Source: Pseudoclavibacter endophyticus (lineage in GTDB: Bacteria > Actinomycetota > Actinomycetes > Actinomycetales > Microbacteriaceae). Taken from it: 64,000 nucleotides of DNA. The translations under genes were made by a program, and so were the position numbers. A model generated the notes under the pieces. It had not been told where the DNA came from. It searched no databases and was given only the letters and a program-made list of their open reading frames with translations. This document shows positions 15,929-24,353 of the stretch, one piece after another; position 1 is the first letter of the stretch, and the number at the start of each line of letters is the position of its first letter. The DNA is taken from positions 186,001 through 250,000 of the forward strand of contig NZ_WBJY01000001.1 in the NCBI RefSeq assembly GCF_008831085.1. Direction: 5' to 3'.

Positions 15929-16914
15929 CGCGCGGCCTGCCCGTCGTAGCGGTAGCTCACCATGACGCCGAATGACCGTTCGAAGGCCACCGCCGAGGAA
16001 TCGGCGCCCGGGAGCACGCGATCCAGGCGAGCGCCATTGCGGAGGTGGAAACGAGCAACGGGGTCGCAAGGGGCGTCACCGTGGCGGACCGCGTCGGCGA
16101 CGAATCGTTCGACGACGTCGTTCAGGAGCGCGGGGGGCGGGCGCTTCCCGGCGGCGAGCGCGTCCTGCGTCAGGGCGGGAGGCGAGGCGTCTCCCTGCTC
16201 CGCGGCGGCATGGGCCAGCCAGGCCCGCAGCGCGGGGGCCGGGGAGAGCGTCACGGTGTGACGGATGGAGGGCAGCGTCGCGGAGACTCGCCCAAGGGCC
16301 CCGGCGAGCATCGTGCGCCCGAGGCCGAGTCCCCGGAGTCCCGCGTGGCAGGTCGAGATCGAGTAGAAGACCGCGATCGTGGCCTCGGCTGGGTCGATCG
16401 GCACGCGGTCGGTCGCGAGCAGCTCGCCGATCGACGCAGACGGGCGGGCCGTGAGGGCGATCGACGTGAACGCGACGGGCTCGTCCGGCAGTGCTGGATG
16501 GAACAGGCCGTAGACGAGCCGGTCGGCAGGGTTCAGGCGACGGAGGAGTTCGGCGTCGTCGGCGATCGGGTGCACGGCCTCGTGTCCCACGAGCCAGTCG
16601 AGGAGGGAGTCTGAGTCAGCCGCGGTGATCTGGCGCACGTCAAGGCGCCGGGGCGCGAACTCGTCGGCGAGGGCGGCCCGCAGTCGCGTTTCGGTGCTCG
16701 GCAACGTGGCGTCACCCAGCCCCCGGCTGGTCGTATCTGGAACCCTGCTCGGCTCGCCGTTGCGGGTGCCCGCGGCGGGACCGGCGAGGAGCGCGGCACG
16801 CTGCCCGGCGAGGCTCAGCGGGTCGCGAACACCGCGGGCGTGGCCGGCGGCGGCCGGTGTGGCGTTACGTGCTGTGTCGCCATGCGCCAGCGGCCGAATC
16901 GGGTGTGTCGTCAT
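15925..16914 (-). CDS. matA: Malonyl-CoA decarboxylase, short form
   Basis: 329 residues from the ATG at 16914 (GAGGGGG six bases upstream). It has the catalytic-domain blocks of malonyl-CoA decarboxylase: VFYSISTCHAGLRGLGLG, HTVTLSPAPALRAWL, and DPVARFHLRNGARLDR with the likely catalytic His290, ending FGVMVSYRYD. It would turn malonyl-CoA into acetyl-CoA. Family members are commonly near 450 residues; here residues 1-75 are Ala/Pro/Arg-rich and the N-terminal all-helical domain appears reduced or lost. First gene of the minus-strand malonate operon, divergent from tctC. Confidence 0.82.
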   Translation of the reverse strand: MTTHPIRPLAHGDTARNATPAAAGHARGVRDPLSLAGQRAALLAGPAAGTRNGEPSRVPDTTSRGLGDATLPSTETRLRAALADEFAPRRLDVRQITAADSDSLLDWLVGHEAVHPIADDAELLRRLNPADRLVYGLFHPALPDEPVAFTSIALTARPSASIGELLATDRVPIDPAEATIAVFYSISTCHAGLRGLGLGRTMLAGALGRVSATLPSIRHTVTLSPAPALRAWLAHAAAEQGDASPPALTQDALAAGKRPPPALLNDVVERFVADAVRHGDAPCDPVARFHLRNGARLDRVLPGADSSAVAFERSFGVMVSYRYDGQAAR

Positions 16915-16932
16915 TGATGCCCCCTCAATTAA

Positions 16933-16963
16933 TGTATAGCACCACCCATAGATTGTATGCAAT
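16933..16963 (-). promoter_or_regulatory. matA promoter with overlapping GntR-type operator
   Basis: On the minus strand TTGCAT (16957-16962) is 18 bases from TATACA (16933-16938), a good sigma-A promoter about 20 bases before the matA ribosome site. ATTGTATGCAAT at 16952-16963 is a 10/12 palindrome close to the ATTGTATACAAT-type sites bound by many GntR regulators. It covers the -35 element and sits between matA and tctC. The regulator encoded at 10943-11605 is the natural candidate to bind here. Confidence 0.5.
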
Positions 16964-17048
16964 ACTGCCGATGTTGCATGGCGTGAACGACGACGTTCGC
17001 GCCGGAACTGCGAATAACCGACGTTTCACTTCACGAGGGGCGACGACG

Positions 17049-18161
17049 ATGTCACCGAAACGCAGAGGACTCCTGGCCACCGCCGTGGCCGCCACGACAC
17101 TGCTGGCGATCACCGGCTGCGGGGTCACCAATCAGCAGGGAGGTGGCGGAGACGGCGGCGGTGCCTACTACGAGGGCGAACGCATCACGATGATCGTTCC
17201 CTTCGATGCCGGAGGCGCATCCGACACCTTCAGCCGCATGCTGGCGGGCTACCTGTCGCAGTATCTCGAGGGCAACCCAGAGGTCGTCGTCGAGAACGTG
17301 CCGGGTGGCGGCCAGAAGGAGGGCCTCAACCGGTTCGAACGCGCCAGCCACGACGACGGCCTCACCCTCGCGATGGGTTCAGGCGGCATCCTCGTCTCGA
17401 GCCTGATCGACACCGAGGGCGTGGAGTTCGATCCCGAAGGCTTCGAGACGGTCGCCGCGTTCGGAGGTGGCATGTCGATCTTCGGCAGCGTCGAGGCCGG
17501 TGTGACCTCCCTCGACGACCTCGTCACGGGGCCCGGCCCGTTCTTTTACGGTGGCATGGAGCTCAACGCGTCGGAGGCCGTGCGCGTCTTCGCCCTCGAG
17601 CAGCTCGGTATCGCCGGCTTCACGCCGCTCATGGGCTATGACGGTGGCGGGTCGGTCACCGCGGCGGTGCTGCGCGGTGAGCTGAGCATGGGCAACGTCA
17701 CCTCGTCGCACTACCTCAACAACGTGCTCCCGCTCGAAGAAGACGGTGATGTGACGCCCCTCATGACGCAGGGGTACGTCGTCGGCGACGAGGTGCAGCG
17801 CGACCCGGCGTTCCCGGATCTGCCGACCATGCCTGAGGCCTACGAGATGGTCACCGGTGAAACTGCCGCCGGGATGGGGTGGGACATCTACCGCGCCGTG
17901 ACCACGGCGCAGACCAATCTGCTGCGCAACTACTGGGTCCACGGCGACGCGCCGCAGGAGGCGAAGGACGCCCTGCACGCCGCGATGGCTCAGGTGGTCG
18001 TCGACGAGGGTTTCCTCGAGGAGGCCGGGCAGCTGCTCGGCGAGGAGCCTCCTGTGCAGCTCGGAGAGGAGGCGGAGGCGTCGCTCGTTGCGGCACGCAA
18101 CCTCACGCCCGAGCAGGTGCAGTGGATCAGCGACTACATCGACGAGGTCTCGTCGCGATGA
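17049..18161 (+). CDS. tctC: Tripartite tricarboxylate transporter binding lipoprotein
   Basis: 370 residues. Start ATG at 17049 with AGGGG eight bases before. The signal peptide ends in the lipobox ITGC (Cys24), followed by a Gly-rich linker. The mature protein has the TctC opening ITMIVPFDAGGASDTFSRML and VVVENVPGGGQKEGLNRF. TctC captures carboxylates outside the cell for the TctA/TctB permease. Its position divergent from matA makes malonate or a related dicarboxylate the likely ligand, replacing the MatC carrier of rhizobial mat operons. Confidence 0.88.
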   Translation: MSPKRRGLLATAVAATTLLAITGCGVTNQQGGGGDGGGAYYEGERITMIVPFDAGGASDTFSRMLAGYLSQYLEGNPEVVVENVPGGGQKEGLNRFERASHDDGLTLAMGSGGILVSSLIDTEGVEFDPEGFETVAAFGGGMSIFGSVEAGVTSLDDLVTGPGPFFYGGMELNASEAVRVFALEQLGIAGFTPLMGYDGGGSVTAAVLRGELSMGNVTSSHYLNNVLPLEEDGDVTPLMTQGYVVGDEVQRDPAFPDLPTMPEAYEMVTGETAAGMGWDIYRAVTTAQTNLLRNYWVHGDAPQEAKDALHAAMAQVVVDEGFLEEAGQLLGEEPPVQLGEEAEASLVAARNLTPEQVQWISDYIDEVSSR

Positions 18162-18217
18162 CCGAATCGCACGTTCGCGCGTGCGCGCGCATGCGTATCC
18201 CGGGAGAGTAGGGCCAC

Positions 18218-19768
18218 ATGCTCGAATCGGCGCTCGAAGCGCTGCAGATGATCTTGAGCCCCGAGCACCTCATCTGGCTCGTGGTCGGCGTGGTGCTCGG
18301 GCTCATCCTGGGGCTCATCCCCGGGCTCGGTGGCATTACCGGCATGGCCGTCCTTTTGCCGCTCATCGTGGGGATGCCGCCGGCGAGCGGGATCGGCATG
18401 CTCATAGGGCTCAACGCGGCCACGACGATCGGCGACACGTTCCCCTCCGTGCTCATGGGTGTGCCCGGCACGGCTGCGTCGCAGGCCACCGTCGTCGACG
18501 GTTACCCGATGGCACGCAAGGGGCTCGGCAATGTGGCTCTCGGGGCGGCGTTCACCGCCAACATGATCGGCGGCATCATCGGAGCGGTCGCGCTCTTTCT
18601 GCTCATCCCGCTCGCGCGCCCCCTCATCGTCGGGATCGGCTCGCCGCAGCTGTTCATGATGGCGCTGCTGGGCATGTCCCTCATCGTGGTCATCACGAGG
18701 GGGCCAATCGCCCCGTCGCTCATCTCGGCGTTCCTCGGCATGCTGCTCGCGACGATCGGCAGTGCGGGCATGACTGGCGACTACCGCTTCGTCGGCGAGA
18801 TCGTTTACCTGTTCGACGGCATCGATCTCGCGGTGCTCGCGATCGGCTTCTTCGCGCTGCCGTCGGTGCTGTCGCTGCTCGTTCGCGGAACGGCGGTCGC
18901 CGAGCACATGCCCTACTCGAGGGGCGGTGTGCTGCGGGGCGCTCGCGAGGTCGTGGTTCGTCACAAACGGCTCGTCGTCGGCAACAGTCTCCTCGGCACG
19001 CTGCTCGGCATCGTTCCGGGCATCGGCGGCAGCGTCATCGACTGGCTCGCCTACGGGGCGACGAAGCGCCTCGTGCGCACGGATCGCGACAACTTCGGCA
19101 AGGGCGACATCCGTGGCGTCATCGCGCCGGAGGCCGCGAACAATGCGAAGGACGGCGGCGTGCTCGTGCCCACCTTCATGTTCGGCATCCCCGGCAGCGC
19201 GACCGCCGCGATCCTGCTCGGCGGGCTCGCGACGATGGGCGTCGCGACGGGTCCGACCATGCTGCGGCCCGAAAACCTCTATCTCATCTTCATGTTCGTG
19301 TGGACGCTCGCCCTCGCCAATGCCCTCGGCGCCATCGGCAGCGCGGCACTCGCCGGCCCGCTGAGCAAGCTCACCAGGCTCAAGCCCTACAGCTATGCGC
19401 CGTTCCTCATCGTCATCATGCTGCTCGCCGCGTATCAGTCGGGGGTCCACTGGGGCGACATCGTCCTGGTCGTCATCATCGCGCTCCTCTCGTGGGGCAT
19501 GCAGGTCATCAAGTGGCCGCGGCCGCCGCTCATCATCGGCTTCGTGCTCGGCCAGGGCGCCGAGAACTACCTCTGGATCTCGGTCAGCCGCTACGAGTGG
19601 TCGTGGCTCGCGCAACCGGCGACGATCGTGCTCGGCGTGCTGGTGATAGCGACGCTCGCTGCGGGGTTCGCCGGGTCGACCGGTGGCTTCCAGCGGCTCG
19701 TGCGGCGGGCAGCGGGCCGGTTCCTGCCGTCGAAGGCCGCCACGACGCGAGACCGAGAGGGGGCGTGA
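18218..19768 (+). CDS. tctA: Tripartite tricarboxylate transporter large permease
   Basis: 516 residues with about eleven to twelve hydrophobic helices. The TctA signature regions are visible: GLILGLIPGLGGITGMAVLLP near residue 27, and TTIGDTFPSVLMGVPGTAASQAT. It forms the transport channel of the secondary carboxylate system. It follows tctC by 56 bases and precedes tctB by four. The order C-A-B differs from the common C-B-A. Confidence 0.9.
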   Translation: MLESALEALQMILSPEHLIWLVVGVVLGLILGLIPGLGGITGMAVLLPLIVGMPPASGIGMLIGLNAATTIGDTFPSVLMGVPGTAASQATVVDGYPMARKGLGNVALGAAFTANMIGGIIGAVALFLLIPLARPLIVGIGSPQLFMMALLGMSLIVVITRGPIAPSLISAFLGMLLATIGSAGMTGDYRFVGEIVYLFDGIDLAVLAIGFFALPSVLSLLVRGTAVAEHMPYSRGGVLRGAREVVVRHKRLVVGNSLLGTLLGIVPGIGGSVIDWLAYGATKRLVRTDRDNFGKGDIRGVIAPEAANNAKDGGVLVPTFMFGIPGSATAAILLGGLATMGVATGPTMLRPENLYLIFMFVWTLALANALGAIGSAALAGPLSKLTRLKPYSYAPFLIVIMLLAAYQSGVHWGDIVLVVIIALLSWGMQVIKWPRPPLIIGFVLGQGAENYLWISVSRYEWSWLAQPATIVLGVLVIATLAAGFAGSTGGFQRLVRRAAGRFLPSKAATTRDREGA

Positions 19769-19772
19769 TCCG

Positions 19773-20282
19773 ATGAGTCTCAGCATTGCGAGAGTCGCCG
19801 CGACGGCGGTCGTGTTCCTCGTGTTCGTCGGAGCGGCGATCATCTCGCTGGGTTCGATCGAGCGCCCGACCTACTGGTTCCCCGCCTTCGTCGCGGTAGC
19901 CGGCGCGCTGTCGTCGGCATACGCGCTCGGCGTCGATCTTCGGAAGGTGCTGACGGGCAGGTCGGCCGTCGATGACGAGGTGACCGACCTCGGCGCATCC
20001 ATCGCCGATGTCGCGGACAGCGACGACGCCGGCGAGCGGTCCGCCGTGCGCCGCCGCGTGCTCGTCTGGATCGCGTGGTTCGTCGCGCTGCCGGCTGTCA
20101 GCCTCGTCGTGCCGTTCTTCTATGCCTCACTCGTGTGGCTGTTCTGCGTGCTGCGATTCTCGGGAAAACGCAGTTGGGTGTTCTGCATCGTCTCCGTGAT
20201 CGTGTTCGGTGTCGTCGTCAACGGGCTCATCGTGCTCCTGCAGATCCGCGTTCCCCCGGCCCTGCTGACTGGCTGGGGATAG
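19773..20282 (+). CDS. tctB: Tripartite tricarboxylate transporter small membrane subunit
   Basis: 169 residues from the ATG at 19773. Four hydrophobic helices: residues about 5-27, 33-50, 98-128 and 140-163, with an acidic cytoplasmic loop between the second and third. The size, topology and position directly after tctA identify it as TctB, a poorly conserved subunit. It ends 60 bases before the convergent MshA-MshB fusion gene. Confidence 0.82.
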   Translation: MSLSIARVAATAVVFLVFVGAAIISLGSIERPTYWFPAFVAVAGALSSAYALGVDLRKVLTGRSAVDDEVTDLGASIADVADSDDAGERSAVRRRVLVWIAWFVALPAVSLVVPFFYASLVWLFCVLRFSGKRSWVFCIVSVIVFGVVVNGLIVLLQIRVPPALLTGWG

Positions 20283-20344
20283 ACGGGGTGCCGGCGCCCG
20301 CCTCGGCGGGACCGGCTCGCGACTCGTCGACGGCGCGCCGGCGG

Positions 20345-22420
20345 CTACGACACGCGCTGCAGGCAGATGCTCGTCGTGAGCGGGTCGAACTGTCCGCCGA
20401 CGTGCACGACGTCGGGACCGGCGATGGTGAGTTGTGTGCCGTAGGCGGCGAGCGCGCGGCGCACCTGATCCTCGAACTCGGGCAGGTGCAGCCAGCGGTG
20501 CGCGCCGTACGGGGCCGGCGAGACGCGGTCCGGAGGGGTCGGTGTCGCCGCGAGTCCCGTCGTCACGATCTCGACCGCGGCGATGCCGGCGCGGTCGGCG
20601 GCGACGCGAGTGGCCGTGTGCAGACGAACATGGTCGGGATGGCCGTAGCCGCCGTCGCGGTCATAGACGACCACCACGTCCGGGCGCGTCGCGGTGAGGT
20701 GGGCCTCGATATCGCCCGAAAGCTCGCCGATCGACGCCTTCGCGATCGAGTCGGGGGCGGGATCCGGCACCGGGCCGGCGACGCCGTCGCTCACCCAGAT
20801 CATGCCCGAGTCCGCGTATCGGCGCGGCTCGAGCCCGTCCGCGCGCGCCGAGCCCTCGCCCAGCCAGGTGCGCGTCGAGATCCCGAGCGCGTCGCAGGCT
20901 GCGTCGAGCTCACGTTCGCGGGCGGCCGCCACGGCGTCGGCGTGCGCCCCGGGCTCGTGCGACTCGAGCGCGTCGCTCGCCTCGGCGCGCACTTGGCCCT
21001 GTTCGCCGCGGGATGCGGTCAGGAGATCCACAGCGACGCCGCGCGAGGCGAGCCAGGCGGCGAGCGGCCCCGTCGTGAGGGTCTCGTCGTCGGGATGCGC
21101 GTGCACGAGGAGCACGCGCCGGGCGTCGCCGAAGATGGCCGCGTGGTCGCGCTCGCGCGTCTCGCGCTCGATCGCCAGCCGAGGAGCATCCGGCCCATCG
21201 GCGCCCTTGGCCTCGGCGATGAGATCGGCCGGCGACCGCCCCGCCACGAGCCCGGCGTAGAAATCGAGGTGCGCCTCCGCAGCGCGCCCCCAGCTCTGCG
21301 TCTCGGCCCACGCCCGTGCCGACCGGCCGAGCGCGGTGCGGGCCTCGTGATCGGCCAGAAGACTCGAGACGACCTCGCGCCAGCGGCTCGGCACGCGTCC
21401 CGGCACGATGACGCCACTCACGCCGCAGACGGTCGCCTCGTGCAGTCCGCCGGAGGGAGCCGAGACCGTCGGAACGCCGCACGCGGCGGCCTCGAGCGCG
21501 ACGAGCCCGAAGGTCTCGCTGTAGCTCGGAACGAGCACGAGGCTCGCGCACTGCATGAGCGGTACGAAGTCATCGCGCTCGAGCCCGCCGACGCGCTCGA
21601 CGCGGTCGGCGATACCGTGACGATCGATGAGCTCGTTGAGCGATTCGTCGTACTCGGTGAAGTCTTTCGCGGCGTCGCCGACGATGCGCAGGTGGGGCGA
21701 CGGCGATGCCGCATCGGCCGAGAACCCCGCGATCGCCTCGACGGCCAGGTCGGCCGCCTTGAGCGGCTGCAGCCTGGCTGCGAACAGCACGTAGGGCGAC
21801 TGCTCCGCGCACTTCGACCGCTCGTCGGGCCGGAACATTTCGAGATCGACGCCCGGCCGGATCACGCGGATCTTTGCCGGGTCGGCGCCGATTCGCTCGA
21901 CCGTGTGCGCCTCAGCGATGCTGACGGTCACGATCGCGTTGGCCTCGCGGGCCGCGCGCGCCTCGCCCGGCACACGCCCCGGCGACTCCGGAGGCTCGCC
22001 CTCGCCGAGCTGCTCCCCCTTGCGTGCGGCGACCGAGTGGTAGCTCACGACATGGGGCACGCCCCACTCGCGCGCGAGCTCGAGCCCCGCCATGGCGCTC
22101 ATCCAGTGGTGCGAGTGCACGAGGTCAGGCGCGGGCTCACCTCGCAGCGCTTCCGTGTACTCGCCGATCCACTCGTCGATCGAGCTTTTCGGCAGCACCT
22201 CGGCCGGCCCCGCGTCGATCTGGTGCAGCGAGAGCCCGGGTACCACGGTGGTGACGGTGGGTGCGAGCGGGTCCATGCGCCGTACATACACGTGGACGTC
22301 GTGGCCGCGCGCCGCGAACTCGCTCGTGAGGTTGCGCAGCACGACGTTCATGCCACCCGCGTCGGCCGACCCGAGTCGTGCCCACGGCGACGTGTGCATG
22401 CAGAGAATCGCGAGACGCAT
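20345..22420 (-). CDS. mshA-mshB: MshA-MshB fusion: mycothiol glycosyltransferase plus deacetylase
   Basis: 691 residues. Residues 1-395 are a GT4 glycosyltransferase with the MshA block GSADAGGMN (17-25), VHSHHWMSA and the EX7E motif in SETFGLVALE (301-310). Residues 433-691 are a PIG-L/LmbE zinc deacetylase with HAHPDDE (440-446; His442, Asp445) and YDRDGGYGHPDHV (His593, His596), as in MshB. MshA joins GlcNAc to inositol 3-phosphate and MshB deacetylates GlcNAc-inositol, the first and third steps of mycothiol synthesis. They are normally separate genes. The reading frame is continuous with a linker near 396-432. Start ATG 22420 chosen over 22444 because the ribosome site lies between them. 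Confidence 0.85.
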   Translation of the reverse strand: MRLAILCMHTSPWARLGSADAGGMNVVLRNLTSEFAARGHDVHVYVRRMDPLAPTVTTVVPGLSLHQIDAGPAEVLPKSSIDEWIGEYTEALRGEPAPDLVHSHHWMSAMAGLELAREWGVPHVVSYHSVAARKGEQLGEGEPPESPGRVPGEARAAREANAIVTVSIAEAHTVERIGADPAKIRVIRPGVDLEMFRPDERSKCAEQSPYVLFAARLQPLKAADLAVEAIAGFSADAASPSPHLRIVGDAAKDFTEYDESLNELIDRHGIADRVERVGGLERDDFVPLMQCASLVLVPSYSETFGLVALEAAACGVPTVSAPSGGLHEATVCGVSGVIVPGRVPSRWREVVSSLLADHEARTALGRSARAWAETQSWGRAAEAHLDFYAGLVAGRSPADLIAEAKGADGPDAPRLAIERETRERDHAAIFGDARRVLLVHAHPDDETLTTGPLAAWLASRGVAVDLLTASRGEQGQVRAEASDALESHEPGAHADAVAAARERELDAACDALGISTRTWLGEGSARADGLEPRRYADSGMIWVSDGVAGPVPDPAPDSIAKASIGELSGDIEAHLTATRPDVVVVYDRDGGYGHPDHVRLHTATRVAADRAGIAAVEIVTTGLAATPTPPDRVSPAPYGAHRWLHLPEFEDQVRRALAAYGTQLTIAGPDVVHVGGQFDPLTTSICLQRVS

Positions 22421-22513
22421 TTGCCCACCCTTCGTGGCGATCATTGGGCACCAGCCTAGAGAGCCGCCGGTGCCCCGCCGTACGTAGGCGTGCCGAGCCG
22501 TCGCGTGCGGGGC

Positions 22514-24052
22514 CTACTCGGTGGGAACGGCGTCGGCGATCTCGTCGGGCGACCCGCCGGCGGCATCCGCGCTGTCCGCGGGCGCGTCGGTGGCTCCCGC
22601 TCCACCGGCCGCGAGGTCATCGGCGGGTTCCACCGAGATCGCCCATTCGTCGTAGGCCTCGATCTGGATGAGCACGGGGCCCGATTCGAACGGCCGCGTG
22701 AAGGAGGTGATGCCGCCGTTGCTGAACCACCAGTCGTCGTCGGCGGCGTAGGTGTCGATGCTGACGCTGTCGTCGGGCGTGAGCGTGAACACCGCGTCGC
22801 CGCCGTCGCCCGTGTAGTAGACGAGATCGTTCTTGCTGCCGGTGATCGTCTCGTCGAACGAACGAAGCGACGTGACCGAGCGGAGCGTGAGAACCCAGTC
22901 GCCGCTCGACTCGATCTCGAGGGCGACGGTCGGCACATCCGCCGACGTATTGATGGGCGCGAGACCGGTCTCCTGCCGGTAGCTCGTGTACACCCGCCAG
23001 CTGTCTTCACGCTCGGCATCGATCTCGGAGATCCGCACGGTTTCACCCGTGCTCGTCACCTCGATGACCGCGGGCACGCCGTCTCCGTCGGGGAGAACGA
23101 CATCGAGAACGGCGTTGCCCGACCCCTCGACGGTGGGGTTGGCGTCGACGTCGAGGGTCGCCTCGCTGCCGCTCCCAGCCCCGCCGCCCAGCCCGCCGCT
23201 CAGCGCTCCCGTCGAAACGACGATCTGCACGACGAGCGTGATCGCGATGATCACGAGGGCCACGATGCCGCGCGATTTCGAGCCGGTCGGATTCGCGATC
23301 TGGATGATCGCGGCGATGCCGAGGACGATGCCCGCCGGCCACACGAATCCGGGGGCGTTGAACAGGGCGACGACGAGCAGCCCGACGGCCAAAAAGATGG
23401 TGAGGTTCGAGCTCTTCTTCGGTGTGCCGTTGTTCGACTCGCGCGTGTTGTGCGGGCCCTTGCTGGTGGCGCTGGCGACGGTCGGCGATGAACCGTCGTC
23501 GGGCGTCCAAGCGCCGGCCGGCAGCTCGGGCGCGTCGGCATTGGCCGCTCGGTGCGCGACAATCCGCAACGTCGTGGCGGTACTGCCGGCGGCAGCGGCC
23601 CCCTGAGCTTCGAGCCGCCGAGCGACCGAGTCGAACTGCTCGAGCAGCTGACGCCTCGCGGTCTCGTCGTCGGGGTCGCCATCGGGGTCGCCGTCGCGGC
23701 TGTCCTGACGATCGTCGTCCGCGTGCCCCGGGGTCGCTCGTTCGGCGTCGCCCGCGTTATCGCTCGACGGGGTGTCTGAGGCCGCCAACGAGGCCGCATC
23801 GCCGGACGAATCGAAGGAGACCGTGTACTCGCCGCTCGCAGACGTGTCGGTCTCCGTCGCCTCGGCGTCGGAGCTGCCCGTATCCGCGGGCAACGTCGGC
23901 GACGTGTACTTCGAGAGGAAATCGGACGACTCGTAGAGCTTGGGAGCCGAGTAGTCGCTCGAGCCGAAGCCGCCCCGCTCTGAGGTACTCGCATCGTCGC
24001 TTCTGCCGTCGCCGTCGCCCGTTATGTCGTTGCGGTCGTGGCGTTCGGTCAC
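22514..24052 (-). CDS. Membrane protein with acidic N-terminal domain, unknown function
   Basis: 512 residues, GTG start. Residues 1-210 are a low-complexity Asp/Ser/Thr-rich, probably disordered cytoplasmic region with a short helical part (about 130-165). Three hydrophobic stretches lie at about 217-255 (a pair) and 264-287. The remaining C-terminal 220 residues are Thr/Asp-rich beta-type sequence (DVDANPTVEGSGNAVLDV, SSGDWVLTLRSVTSLRSFD), probably extracellular, ending in an Ala/Asp-rich tail. No family is recognised. Strong acidity suggests a surface-exposed protein. It lies upstream of and on the same strand as the MshA-MshB gene. Confidence 0.75.
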   Translation of the reverse strand: MTERHDRNDITGDGDGRSDDASTSERGGFGSSDYSAPKLYESSDFLSKYTSPTLPADTGSSDAEATETDTSASGEYTVSFDSSGDAASLAASDTPSSDNAGDAERATPGHADDDRQDSRDGDPDGDPDDETARRQLLEQFDSVARRLEAQGAAAAGSTATTLRIVAHRAANADAPELPAGAWTPDDGSSPTVASATSKGPHNTRESNNGTPKKSSNLTIFLAVGLLVVALFNAPGFVWPAGIVLGIAAIIQIANPTGSKSRGIVALVIIAITLVVQIVVSTGALSGGLGGGAGSGSEATLDVDANPTVEGSGNAVLDVVLPDGDGVPAVIEVTSTGETVRISEIDAEREDSWRVYTSYRQETGLAPINTSADVPTVALEIESSGDWVLTLRSVTSLRSFDETITGSKNDLVYYTGDGGDAVFTLTPDDSVSIDTYAADDDWWFSNGGITSFTRPFESGPVLIQIEAYDEWAISVEPADDLAAGGAGATDAPADSADAAGGSPDEIADAVPTE

Positions 24053-24353
24053 AGTGGCTCCCGGTCGGCGTGGGCGGTTCCAGCGCGAAGTTGCGGCCGG
24101 TTCCGTCGAGGAGTGGCGCGCAGTGGCGCGCGGTGGCGTCCGCCAAGTCTAGGATCCGGGTCATCGCGGCCGTCACACGGGCCATGCTGCGACGACTTGC
24201 GACGCACGCAAGATCACTCCGCGTGCGTACATCGCGCACCCCGCGCCGCGGCATCCCGGCCTTCATGGCGTCGTCTGCCGGCTCGGCATCGAGTCGATGT
24301 CACAGCGGCGTGCGCTGCATCGTCATAAAGGGCAACCGAGGAAAGGACACCCC

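Noticed and set aside
18134..19843. 569-codon minus-strand frame opposite tctA
   Set aside because: The translation is a Glu/Asp/Arg/His mixture typical of the antisense of hydrophobic membrane genes; tctA on the plus strand is clear.
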